Shown here one piece after another: positions 1 to 7,427 of a stretch of DNA of 9,022 nucleotides. A model generated the notes under the pieces. That model saw only the letters and a program-made list of their open reading frames with translations, did no database searches and was not told where the DNA came from. A program made the translations under genes and the position numbers. The number at the start of each line of letters is the position of its first letter. Positions within the stretch are counted from its first letter, which is position 1. The stretch comes from Bacteroidales bacterium GP2 (GTDB taxonomy: Bacteria; Bacteroidota; Bacteroidia; Bacteroidales; Muribaculaceae), in NCBI GenBank assembly GCA_001701115.1, contig DAAJ01000080.1:3653-12674 (forward strand), in the 5' to 3' direction.

Positions 1-2
1 CA

Positions 3-149
3 GGAACGGCACGAAAACGCATTGTACAACCCGGAGGCATGCTTCCTGAAGGAATAATTATTGAAAAAGGCATAAATAGCGGCGAGAAAGTTATTGTTGC
101 CGGTATGGATAAGGTATCGCAAGGAACAAAAGTTTCCTCTATCAATTAA
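3..149 (+). CDS. RND efflux periplasmic adaptor (membrane fusion protein), C-terminal end only
   Basis: The window opens inside this gene. Reading from base 3 gives 48 residues ending in VSSIN and a TAA stop at 147-149. The visible part has the pattern of the membrane-proximal domain of RND adaptors: a basic start (TARKRIVQPGG), then IIIEKGINSGEKVIVAGMD and KVSQGTKV, matching the usual 'V..GL..GE.VIV.G...V..G..V' ending. Such adaptors are anchored in the inner membrane and bridge the pump to the outer-membrane channel. The gene lies 11 bases before the RND permease start and is certainly in the same operon. The N-terminal signal, hairpin and lipoyl domains lie outside the window, so subfamily and substrate cannot be judged. 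The identification rests on this short tail plus the neighbouring permease and TolC-family genes. Confidence 0.85.
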   Translation, partial: GTARKRIVQPGGMLPEGIIIEKGINSGEKVIVAGMDKVSQGTKVSSIN

Positions 150-160
150 ACTGCACCTAT

Positions 161-3100
161 ATGGATTCCCAAAATAAAACCCTTGAAGGAGGTTTGCTTT
201 CAAAGCTCCCGCCTGTCAAAAATTCCCCTTTAGTGGTATGGGGAGTAAAGTATGCCAATGTAGTTGTATTGATGGTGTGCGTATTAGTCATATTTGGTAT
301 ATACGCACTCCAAACAATGAATAAGAATGAATTTCCTAACTTCACTATTCGCGAAGGGGTAGTTGTTGCAGTATATCCGGGAGCAAACTCCCTTGAGATG
401 GAGCAACAAGTGATGAAGCCTTTGGAGAACTTTGTTTTCAGCTTCAAGGAAGTCAACAAAGTCAAGACTACCTCTAACGCCACAAACGGCATGGTGATGA
501 TTTTTGTGGAACTCGACGATAAAATAACCGACACAAGTTCTTTCTGGAATACATTCAGCCGTGAACTCGGCAGCGTTAAACAGCAATTGCCCCCAGGCGT
601 ACTTGCTGTTGAGGTTATTTCAAATTTTGGCGATACTTCGGCTTTGTTAATCACCATGGAGAGTGAAGACAAAACTTACCGCGAGTTAAGTGATTATATG
701 GATGCGCTCCAAGACCGCCTTCGCACAGTGGAGAGCGTAGGTACCATGAATGTCTTCGGCAAGCAGAACGAGCAGATTTCAATAAACATCAACCCGGAAA
801 GACTTTCCCACTACGGCATTTCAGAGAAAACCTTGGCAGTTACCCTTTTTGCCAAGGGATTACAGACAACTGGCGGAGAAATAAGATCCGACTCCTATAC
901 ATCACCCATATATGTCGACAATCCGCTTAACTCGGTTGCAGACATAGCCGACCAGATTGTTTTTTCAACTCCTGCCGGAGAAGTAGTGCGTCTGAAAGAT
1001 ATTGCTGAGGTTAAACGTGAGTACCCGGAACCAACATCATTCATCACTAACAACGGGCGCAAATGCATCCTCCTTTCAGTTGAAATGAAGAGTGGCAACA
1101 ATATCGTAAAAATGGGCGAACTTGTTGAGAAACAAATTAGCGAGTTCCAGTCCCAACTGCCGGAAGATGTCACTATTTTCAAAATTACAAATCAGCCGGA
1201 GGTAGTAAACAGCAGTGTGTTCGACTTTCTTAGGGAGCTTCTGATTGCTGTAATAGCCGTAATTGTAGTGATTGTTTTACTTCTCCCCATAAGAGTTGCC
1301 TTGATTGCTGCTGCAACAATTCCAATCACTATATTCATCTCGCTCGGTTTATTTTATGTGTTTGGAATAGAACTTAATACCGTAACTTTCGCCTGCCTTA
1401 TCGTGTCGTTAGGCATGATTGTGGACAATTCTGTGGTAATCATAGATGACTATGTGGAACTGATTGGGGAAGGCATGGATAGAAAGGAGGCAACCATACG
1501 GTCTGCTTCTGAATTCCTTAAGTCAATTTTCTCAGCTACTCTGGCTATCTCAATCACGTTCTTCCCATTCTTGATTACAATGACTGGAATGTTCCGTGAT
1601 TTCCTTACCGACTTCCCTTGGGCTATAACCCTTATTCTTATGGGATCGCTCCTCATTGCGGAATTACTGGTTCCGTTCCTTCAATACCGCTTCATCAAAC
1701 CATCGAAAGTCGCGAACCTGGATAATGACACAGACAAAAGCAAAAAGCATTTCTCTTTGTTGAGGGTGTTGCAGTCCGAATACAACAAACTCATTGCTAT
1801 TTGCTTCAATCATCCATGGGTAGTGATGCTGGTTGCATTAGCACTGACTGTTGGCGGTGGCGCATTGCTTATGACACGACCCATGCAGCTGATGCCGATT
1901 GCCGAGCGCAACCAATTTGCAGTGGAGATTTATCTTCCCACAGGCACACCGTTGGATAAAACGAATATTGTGGCTGATTCACTTGCAAATATACTGAGGA
2001 GAGATGCAAGAGTTGTGTCCGTGGCAAATTTCCACGGATGTTCCTCCCCACGTTTCCAAACCACCTATGCTCCTCAGGTTGGTGGACCAAACTTTGCTCA
2101 ATTCATTGTCAACACATGCAGCAATGAGGCGACAGTAGACATTTTGAATGAATATACTGCTAAATACCGCGACTACTTCCCGGAAGCTAAAGTCCGGTTC
2201 AAACAATTGTCTTATTCCAACGCGGCTTATCCGATAGAGGTGCGGATTAAAGGAAATGATTACTCCGTGCTACATGCCGTTTCTGATTCCGTAATCGCAA
2301 TCATGCGTTCGATTCCTGAAATAAATCTGGCAAGCAGCAGCCTTAATTCCCCACTCGTTGCTGCGCAGGTGTCCCCCGATTTCATAACAATGTCACGATT
2401 GGGCATGAGCGACATGATGCTGGAGGCAAATCTTGCAATGAGATACACTAATTCAGGAATCCCGGTTGCCACTCTGTGGGACGGAACCTACGCTACCCCT
2501 GTTGTGTTCCGCACACCTACCTCCGAGCGTTCTGATGTAAATGACCTCCGCAATGAATTGCTTCCTGTGATGGGATTCTCCTCTGCCCCACTACGCCAGT
2601 TAGCGGAAGTAGTGCCCTCTTGGAATTATGGGCAGCTCTCCCATCGCAACGGAATACCATGTGTCACAATTAGCTCGGAAGTGGAACGCGGCGCTTTTGC
2701 ACTCACTGTCACAAGCATTTTGCAGAAAAAAATAGACCTTTTGCAATTACCGGAAGGCGTAAGCATTGAATATGGCGGCGATTACAGCCAGTCAGAAGAG
2801 ATGTGGCCACCGATTATATACGCTCTCCTCATGGCTATAGTGATTATTTTCTTCATTCTGCTGTCTCATTATAAAAATGTGACGACTTCCGCACTTTTGC
2901 TTATATGCATTATATTATGTGTACCTGGAGCCGGCATAGGGCTTGCGATTCAGGGAGAGGTGCTTTCACTTACCTGCACACTTGGCTTTATCTCTCTGAT
3001 GGGCATTCTTGTCCGTAATGTAATCATTATGATTGACTATGCGGAAGAACTCCAGAGGTCAGAAGGAATGACGGTCAAAGAGGCTATCTTCCATAGTGCG

Positions 3101-3310
3101 GAACGACGTATGCGCCCCATATTCCTTACATCTGCTGCCGCTTCTATGGGAGTGCTTCCGATGGTGCTTACGGGAACGCCTCTATGGAGACCGATGGGTA
3201 CAGTAATCTTCTGGGGAACAATCATCACATTCTTTTTCATCGTCACTGTAATACCTGTGCTTTACTGGAAAGTGATGGAGAAAAAAACAGTAAAAACCGA
3301 TACAAAATGA
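161..3310 (+). CDS. RND-family efflux permease (AcrB/HAE-like inner-membrane pump subunit)
   Basis: A 1049-residue protein, the normal length for AcrB-type permeases, which export substrates from the periplasm or inner membrane through a TolC channel using the proton gradient. Twelve membrane segments fit the RND layout: one near residues 33-52, a cluster at about 357-510, one at 553-571 and a cluster at about 884-1035. Two large periplasmic porter/docking regions lie between them (about 53-355 and 572-883). The TM4 motif is GMIVDNSVVIIDDY (419-431) and the TM10 motif is MGILVRNVIIMIDY (947-960). By alignment from memory, D422 matches AcrB D407, but AcrB D408 is N423 and AcrB K940 is R952. 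R983 and T990 (RRMRPIFLTS) match AcrB R971 and T978. The start ATG lies 11 bases after the adaptor stop, with no Shine-Dalgarno sequence, as is usual in Bacteroidetes. The stop overlaps the next start (ATGA). The substrate cannot be told; drugs, bile salts or lipids are possible. Confidence 0.95.
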   Translation: MDSQNKTLEGGLLSKLPPVKNSPLVVWGVKYANVVVLMVCVLVIFGIYALQTMNKNEFPNFTIREGVVVAVYPGANSLEMEQQVMKPLENFVFSFKEVNKVKTTSNATNGMVMIFVELDDKITDTSSFWNTFSRELGSVKQQLPPGVLAVEVISNFGDTSALLITMESEDKTYRELSDYMDALQDRLRTVESVGTMNVFGKQNEQISININPERLSHYGISEKTLAVTLFAKGLQTTGGEIRSDSYTSPIYVDNPLNSVADIADQIVFSTPAGEVVRLKDIAEVKREYPEPTSFITNNGRKCILLSVEMKSGNNIVKMGELVEKQISEFQSQLPEDVTIFKITNQPEVVNSSVFDFLRELLIAVIAVIVVIVLLLPIRVALIAAATIPITIFISLGLFYVFGIELNTVTFACLIVSLGMIVDNSVVIIDDYVELIGEGMDRKEATIRSASEFLKSIFSATLAISITFFPFLITMTGMFRDFLTDFPWAITLILMGSLLIAELLVPFLQYRFIKPSKVANLDNDTDKSKKHFSLLRVLQSEYNKLIAICFNHPWVVMLVALALTVGGGALLMTRPMQLMPIAERNQFAVEIYLPTGTPLDKTNIVADSLANILRRDARVVSVANFHGCSSPRFQTTYAPQVGGPNFAQFIVNTCSNEATVDILNEYTAKYRDYFPEAKVRFKQLSYSNAAYPIEVRIKGNDYSVLHAVSDSVIAIMRSIPEINLASSSLNSPLVAAQVSPDFITMSRLGMSDMMLEANLAMRYTNSGIPVATLWDGTYATPVVFRTPTSERSDVNDLRNELLPVMGFSSAPLRQLAEVVPSWNYGQLSHRNGIPCVTISSEVERGAFALTVTSILQKKIDLLQLPEGVSIEYGGDYSQSEEMWPPIIYALLMAIVIIFFILLSHYKNVTTSALLLICIILCVPGAGIGLAIQGEVLSLTCTLGFISLMGILVRNVIIMIDYAEELQRSEGMTVKEAIFHSAERRMRPIFLTSAAASMGVLPMVLTGTPLWRPMGTVIFWGTIITFFFIVTVIPVLYWKVMEKKTVKTDTK

Positions 3311-4623
3311 AAATATTACTCAACATAACTGCCGGAATGGCACTGATATGTGCAATGCCGCTCAACGCACAGCAGCTGACACTTGATGAATGCGTGAGCA
3401 TGGCTCTTGAAAACAATGCAAAAATGCGTACAGCGGAATATACGCTTAACGCTTCACATGAAACTTCACGCGAGGCATTTACCAAATATTTCCCTTCTGT
3501 GAACCTGAACGGAGCCGCTTTTACCGCAAATCATGGCATGCTCCAGCATAGTTTTGACCTGCCGTTATCCACGCTTGGCATAGGACTCCCTGATATGGAT
3601 TTCAATCTAAGCGTGTTGAAAAAAGGCTCAGTTGCAGGCATCAACCTCATTCAGCCTATTTTTCTTGGAGGACGGATTGTGAACGGCAACCGCCTTGCCC
3701 ATGTAGGCGAAGAGGTCAGCCGCCTGCAGCAACGCCATACCGCCGATGAGGTACGCCGTGACGTGGAACAATATTACTGGCAACTTGTTTCTCTCCATGC
3801 CAAACATCAGACTTTAGACACTGTCATTGCTATGCTGGACAGCCTCACTACTCAAGTGCAAAATTATGTTGACGCTGGAGTAACAACCACTAACGATCTC
3901 CTCGAAGTTAAATTGAAAAGGAACGAAATGCTCGTGGCAAGAAGTGAACTTGACAACGGCATAACAGTTGTCAAGATGCTTCTGACACAGTATATTGGAA
4001 AAGGCACATCCGGGACAGTAGATGTCACTGCGGATATTACACCTGGAGTAATGCCAGACTTTCCTCACGAAATATACAGGAATCCCGAGGAGTGTCTTGA
4101 AAATACTATTGGACACGGGCTGCTTACACAAAATGTCAAGGCAAAGGAACTTGAGCAAAAAATCGCGATAGGGAATAATCTTCCTATGGTTGCAGCCGGC
4201 GCGAGTTACAATTATGAACATATTCTGGAACAAGGACATACCTTTGCAAATATATATGTTACCATAAGTGTACCGTTGACCGATTGGTGGGGTGGCTCAC
4301 ACAGTATTAAAAAGAAGAAACTTGAAACACAGATTGCACGCACTCAATTGGAGAACGACTCGCAAATGTTAGTGATAGCTATGACAAATGCTTGGAACGA
4401 TTTGAGGACATCATATACCCAGATGGGAATTGCACAAGAATCCATAACCCAATCCGCCGAAAATCTGAGACTCAATAAGAATTTCTATACTGCAGGTATT
4501 GCAACTATCACTGATCTCTTGAACGCCCAGACTTTATATATGCAGTCACAGGATAAGTTTATAGACTCATATGGTCAGTTCCAGATAAAGAAACTTGCCT
4601 ATCTTCAGGCAACAGGACGATAA
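3307..4623 (+). CDS. TolC-family outer-membrane efflux channel protein
   Basis: A 438-residue outer-membrane factor that should form the trimeric channel of the tripartite pump encoded upstream. The start at 3307 is preferred because it gives a clean signal peptide (MKILLNITAGMALICAMPLNA, predicted cleavage after A21) and a 4-nt ATGA overlap with the permease stop. The same frame runs open upstream to an ATG at 3184, but that extension lies inside the permease and would bury the signal peptide. The mature protein begins with the classic OEP motif LTLDECVSMALENN (24-37). The two-fold internal repeat of the family is visible: AGVTTTNDLLEVKLK (190-204) and AGIATITDLLNAQ (396-408). Long polar helical stretches fit the periplasmic alpha-barrel, and LPMVAAGASYNYEH (292-305) fits the second beta-hairpin region. 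There is no lipobox, so it is probably not a lipoprotein like OprM. Confidence 0.95.
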   Translation: MKILLNITAGMALICAMPLNAQQLTLDECVSMALENNAKMRTAEYTLNASHETSREAFTKYFPSVNLNGAAFTANHGMLQHSFDLPLSTLGIGLPDMDFNLSVLKKGSVAGINLIQPIFLGGRIVNGNRLAHVGEEVSRLQQRHTADEVRRDVEQYYWQLVSLHAKHQTLDTVIAMLDSLTTQVQNYVDAGVTTTNDLLEVKLKRNEMLVARSELDNGITVVKMLLTQYIGKGTSGTVDVTADITPGVMPDFPHEIYRNPEECLENTIGHGLLTQNVKAKELEQKIAIGNNLPMVAAGASYNYEHILEQGHTFANIYVTISVPLTDWWGGSHSIKKKKLETQIARTQLENDSQMLVIAMTNAWNDLRTSYTQMGIAQESITQSAENLRLNKNFYTAGIATITDLLNAQTLYMQSQDKFIDSYGQFQIKKLAYLQATGR

Positions 4624-4682
4624 TACAATCCTTCATTGAATATCAATCCAGTAAATTTATGGAGAGTGTGAGACGGATTTAT

Positions 4683-4690
4683 TATTTTTG
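4683..4690 (+). promoter_or_regulatory. Candidate Bacteroidetes -7 promoter box for the flavodoxin gene
   Basis: TATTTTTG matches the Bacteroides -7 consensus TAnnTTTG exactly and lies 35 bases before the ATG at 4726, a sensible leader length. The expected -33 element (TTTG about 20 bases upstream) is only weakly represented, near TTTATGG at 4656-4662. The box lies in the 102-base gap after the TolC-family gene. That gap holds no convincing terminator, so read-through from the efflux operon is also possible. The call is based on motif and position only. Confidence 0.4.
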
Positions 4691-4725
4691 CGTGAGTTAA
4701 TTCATATTACCTAAAAGTGACTATA

Positions 4726-5298
4726 ATGAAACGTTTTACTTTATTCATCGGGGTGCTTGTCGCTACCCTACTGGTGTCCTGTGCATCCAAGAAACAGGGC
4801 TCAGTTCAAGAAGATAATGGCAATAAAGCTATCGTGTGCTATTTCTCTGCTACAGGAACAACTGAAAAGGCTGCGCAACGCATAGCGGACATCACCGGTG
4901 CCACACTCTACAAAATCGAACCGAAAGAACTGTACTCTGATGCTGACCTGGACTGGCGTGACAGCCTTTCACGCAGTTCCGTTGAGATGCGTAACCTCGA
5001 TTTCCGCCCGGCTCTAAAGGACTCAGTTACAAATCTTGCCGAGTATTCTGTTGTGTTCATAGGCTACCCTAACTGGTGGAACACACATCCCACGCTAATA
5101 AACACATTCATTGAGGCAAATGACCTTGAGGGCAAAACCATCGTGCCGTTCATGACATCCGGAGGCAGCAATATCACCAACAGCGAAAAGATGTTGAAAG
5201 AATCTTACCCCTCGCTCACCTTTGCTAAAGGACTTTTGATGAATAACGTGGATGACGATGAAATTGCGGCTTGGGCAAATTCAGTGCTGAAACCCTGA
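4726..5298 (+). CDS. Flavodoxin-like FMN-binding lipoprotein
   Basis: A 190-residue protein with a lipoprotein signal peptide (basic start MKRF, hydrophobic core, lipobox LVSC with the lipidated cysteine at C19) followed by a flavodoxin fold. The FMN phosphate loop is visible as CYFSATGTTEKAA (38-50), with the S/T-x-T-G-x-T pattern at 41-46. Further family motifs are VVFIGYPNWWNTHP (109-122), which should flank the isoalloxazine ring, and PFMTSGGSNI (141-150). These resemble the Flavodoxin_4 group, whose members carry low-potential electrons or act as quinone/flavin reductases. The start is placed at ATG 4726 rather than the in-frame GTG at 4717, which only adds MTI. There is no acidic surface-export signal after C19 (ASKKQ), so a periplasm-facing location is inferred. 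It follows the efflux operon at 102 bases and converges with the - strand operon. Substrate and redox partner are unknown. Confidence 0.88.
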   Translation: MKRFTLFIGVLVATLLVSCASKKQGSVQEDNGNKAIVCYFSATGTTEKAAQRIADITGATLYKIEPKELYSDADLDWRDSLSRSSVEMRNLDFRPALKDSVTNLAEYSVVFIGYPNWWNTHPTLINTFIEANDLEGKTIVPFMTSGGSNITNSEKMLKESYPSLTFAKGLLMNNVDDDEIAAWANSVLKP

Positions 5299-5311
5299 TT
5301 ACCAAATATAA

Positions 5312-5357
5312 TAGACACGGGGCAGATATTCCTTACCTTATATCTGCCCCGTGTTTA
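5312..5357. terminator. Bidirectional hairpin terminator between convergent operons
   Basis: An 18-bp stem pairs 5312-5329 with 5340-5357, with a single G-T wobble at 5314/5355 and a 10-base loop. The inner 15 pairs are perfect (core ACACGGGGCAGATAT and its complement). It starts 13 bases after the flavodoxin stop and ends 10 bases before the O-methyltransferase stop on the other strand, the expected place for a shared terminator. T-rich tails are short on both sides (GTGTTTAG on the + side; on the - side the sequence complementary to ACCAAATATAATA), so intrinsic strength is uncertain. Confidence 0.8.
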
Positions 5358-5367
5358 GCGTATATTA

Positions 5368-6000
5368 TCACTCGCTTTTTTTGCGGAGGATGGTTAGACC
5401 GTCACGAAGAGGAAGAATGACAGTTTCAAGTTCCGGATGACGAGCGACAAGGTCATTGAAGCGTGCAATGCCAATAGACTGGGCATCTTTCGCACCTTCA
5501 GTAATTTTACCTCCCCACAGCGTATTGTCTGCAATTATAAAACCTCCAGGACGCAAGCGGGGCAAAACAAGGTCAAGGTATTCGCAATAGTGACGCTTGT
5601 TGGCATCAATATAGACCAAATCCCATACATAGTCAAGAGTTGGAATGATTTCAAGCGCGTCACCTATATGCAATGTTATTTTTTCTCCTCCTGGAGCAGT
5701 TTTGAACAACCGGATAAGAGATTCAGCACTCTCATCATCAATTTCTATTGTGTGAAGACGGGCTCCCGGTTCAAGAGCCTCTGAAATGCAAAGGGCAGAA
5801 TAGCCAGTGAAAGTACCGAGTTCAAGGACATTCTTTGGATTAACCATTGCGGTAAGCATTTTCAGGATTCTGCCCTGAACATGCCCCGAGCACATCTGCG
5901 GATATAGCCTGTGTAGCCATGTCTGCCGGTAAAGCTCCTTAAGGTGCTCCGGTTCGGGCGAAGTATGCCCGGTAATATAATCGTCTATTTCTCTCTGCAT
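5368..6000 (-). CDS. SAM-dependent O-methyltransferase, COMT/CCoAOMT-like (YrrM-type)
   Basis: A 210-residue class I methyltransferase, the usual length for the small cation-dependent O-methyltransferase family (Methyltransf_3). The SAM-binding motif I is VLELGTFTGYSALCI (58-72). The acidic residue at the end of strand 2 is in TIEIDDE (84-90), and IGDALEI (112-118) matches the adenine-side motif. The divalent-metal ligands of the family are seen as D132 (VYIDANKR) and D158-N159 (IIADNTLWGG). Family members methylate catechol-type hydroxyls, and some act on tRNA; the substrate here cannot be told. The ATG start lies inside the end of the pyruvate kinase-like gene (16-nt overlap), so translation is probably coupled. 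It is the last gene of the operon, with a hairpin 10 bases beyond its stop. From memory, an O-methyltransferase next to aroQ and pyk is a recurring arrangement in Bacteroidales. Confidence 0.93.
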   Translation of the reverse strand: MQREIDDYITGHTSPEPEHLKELYRQTWLHRLYPQMCSGHVQGRILKMLTAMVNPKNVLELGTFTGYSALCISEALEPGARLHTIEIDDESAESLIRLFKTAPGGEKITLHIGDALEIIPTLDYVWDLVYIDANKRHYCEYLDLVLPRLRPGGFIIADNTLWGGKITEGAKDAQSIGIARFNDLVARHPELETVILPLRDGLTILRKKSE

Positions 6001-7010
6001 GACTCAAGATATGCTTCCGTCTCTTCAATAGTGGCTGCCATAACGCGGACACATTCCTCAGGATACTCTCCTTTTGCCGTCTCGCCTGTCAGAAGCAGCC
6101 ATTCAGCACCAAGATAGGTTCCGAAAGCAATGTCAGCAACCTCTGCCCTTGTTGGCACTGGCGAATGCATCATCGAGTTAAGAATCTGTGTCGCGACAAT
6201 TACCGGCTTACCAAGACTACGGCAGAGAGACATCACCCTCATTTGCACCGCTGGAACTTTTTCAATGGGAATCTGTGCACCTAAATCTCCGCGAGCAACC
6301 AGCAGACCGTCTGAAACCGCAGCAATCTCTTCAAGATTCTCAACTGCCTCACGGCATTCTATCTTTGCATAAAGTTTCGTAGGCGTTCCATCAAGGATTT
6401 CCCTTAGTTGCGCAATATCTTCGGCGCTTCGGACAAAAGAGTGCGCAATCATGTCTATCCCCTCCTCGAGTGCGGCAGAAATATTTACTTTATCTTTTTC
6501 AGACACAGCGGGAAGCGGAGGAAGAGTTGCTTCCTCACTGACAGACATACTTTTCCTTGAGCCTAATCCGCCACCTTTTACCACTGCGCAGAGCAGAGTA
6601 TCCGTGCCTTTTCTTTCAACTACTTCAAGGATAATCTCGCCATCATCAAGAAAAAGCCTGTTGCCGGGCAAAAGAAAGTCGCCAAGCCGCATGACATTGA
6701 CAACTATTTCGGAACTGCCAGTGGGAGTGCAACCTCCCTTCACCAGAATTTCTTGTCCCTCGTCAAGACGGATTTCTTCGACATCCTCCGCCAATGCCGT
6801 TGTGCGCATTTCCGGACCTTTGGTATCCATCAGAATCTTTATTGCCGGACTGACACTGCGAACAGTTGCGATAATCGAGCGGATAGCTTCGGGGGTAACA
6901 TGAGCGGAATTGATTCTTATGCCACGCATAGATGCTGCATGTAGAGCAGAAATAAATCCAGCATTCGCCCTGTTATCGGCGATAGTCGCCATCACTTTAG
7001 TATGTGTCAT
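5985..7010 (-). CDS. pyk: Short, divergent pyruvate kinase (catalytic A and B domains only)
   Basis: A 341-residue protein of the pyruvate kinase barrel family, against about 470 residues for typical bacterial enzymes. It ends right after the A domain, so the C-terminal allosteric/tetramer domain is absent. Catalytic landmarks are present: R32-x-N34 (IRINSAH), MDTKGPEMRT (61-70), LDDGEI (121-126) in the B domain, YAKIE with K216 and E218, ARGDLG with D242, ATQ with T274, PTRAEVADIA (286-295) and TGETAKGEYP (308-317). Odd points: the K+ ligand S36 of E. coli PykF is A36; the TIGPxS loop near the nucleotide is TIADNR (9-14); the KGVNLPG motif is KSMSVSE (153-159). E67, linked to K+ dependence in the family, is kept. 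The start overlaps the aroQ stop (ATGA). It may be a real PEP-to-pyruvate kinase without allosteric control, or a paralogue with changed acceptor specificity. Family membership is sure; activity is not. Confidence 0.85.
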   Translation of the reverse strand: MTHTKVMATIADNRANAGFISALHAASMRGIRINSAHVTPEAIRSIIATVRSVSPAIKILMDTKGPEMRTTALAEDVEEIRLDEGQEILVKGGCTPTGSSEIVVNVMRLGDFLLPGNRLFLDDGEIILEVVERKGTDTLLCAVVKGGGLGSRKSMSVSEEATLPPLPAVSEKDKVNISAALEEGIDMIAHSFVRSAEDIAQLREILDGTPTKLYAKIECREAVENLEEIAAVSDGLLVARGDLGAQIPIEKVPAVQMRVMSLCRSLGKPVIVATQILNSMMHSPVPTRAEVADIAFGTYLGAEWLLLTGETAKGEYPEECVRVMAATIEETEAYLESCREK

Positions 7011-7426
7011 AGCAATGCTTCAATTCCGAGCCTGTAGCTGTCAACTCCAAAACCTGCGATAATACCACGGCAAACCGGGGTAATCATCGAATTGTGGCGT
7101 ATTGATTCCCTTGCGGAGATATTTGATATATGGACTTCCACCACCGGCACTGCAATTGCCGCTATAGCATCGGCAATTGCAAGGGAGGTGTGGGTATATG
7201 CGCCAGCATTAAGCACTACTCCCCTGAAATTATCCTTGTCCGCTGAATGGAGGCGGTCAATAATGTCGCCTTCGTGGTTGCTCTGGTAATACTCTATCTC
7301 AATATCCTTGTATTCCGCACGCAAGCCGGAAATTACGTCATCCATCGTGCTATTACCATAAATTCCAGGTTCACGAGAACCCAACAGGTTCAGGTTCGGT
7401 CCATTTATAATTAGAATCTTTTCCAT
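7007..7426 (-). CDS. aroQ: 3-dehydroquinate dehydratase, type II
   Basis: A 139-residue type II dehydroquinase, a cytosolic dodecameric enzyme that converts 3-dehydroquinate to 3-dehydroshikimate in the shikimate pathway. The N-terminal signature is intact: IINGPNLNLLGSREPGIYG (6-24), with the active-site arginine R18 on the lid loop and the catalytic tyrosine Y23. Other active-site residues are in LNAGAYTHTS (72-81; N73 and H79) and VEVHISNISARESIRHNS (96-113; E97, H99, R106, R110). Length is standard (about 140-150). It starts 2 bases after the stop of the small membrane protein gene (one spacer base), and its stop overlaps the pyruvate kinase start by ATGA, so it is embedded in a tightly coupled operon. 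NAGAY in place of the more common NPGAY is a minor variant. The identification is firm. Confidence 0.97.
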   Translation of the reverse strand: MEKILIINGPNLNLLGSREPGIYGNSTMDDVISGLRAEYKDIEIEYYQSNHEGDIIDRLHSADKDNFRGVVLNAGAYTHTSLAIADAIAAIAVPVVEVHISNISARESIRHNSMITPVCRGIIAGFGVDSYRLGIEALL

Positions 7427-7427
7427 A

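Noticed and set aside
157..672. 171-residue open frame antisense to the RND permease
   Set aside because: A shadow of the permease codons; no recognisable motifs, and the + strand gene is certain.
3184..3306. Upstream in-frame extension of the TolC-family gene (ATG at 3184)
   Set aside because: It lies wholly within the permease coding region and would place the signal peptide about 40 residues inside the protein; the ATGA start at 3307 fits both the signal peptide and operon coupling.
4635..4647. Small inverted repeat ATTGA-ATA-TCAAT after the TolC-family gene
   Set aside because: A 5-bp A/T-rich stem with no T-run is too weak to call a terminator.
4717..4725. GTG start for the flavodoxin gene
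   Set aside because: It adds only three residues before a clean lipoprotein signal that starts at the ATG at 4726.
5437..5784. 115-residue open frame on the + strand across the methyltransferase gene
   Set aside because: Shadow frame; the - strand gene has full SAM and metal motifs.
5985..6000. Recent frameshift as the cause of the short pyruvate kinase
   Set aside because: The sequence after the stop is the intact methyltransferase gene, and no frame carries C-terminal pyruvate kinase domain remnants, so the loss is old or the family is naturally short.
6451..6903. 150-residue Ser/Pro-rich open frame antisense to the pyruvate kinase-like gene
   Set aside because: Composition is typical of a reverse-frame shadow (strings of S, P and R), with no domain.
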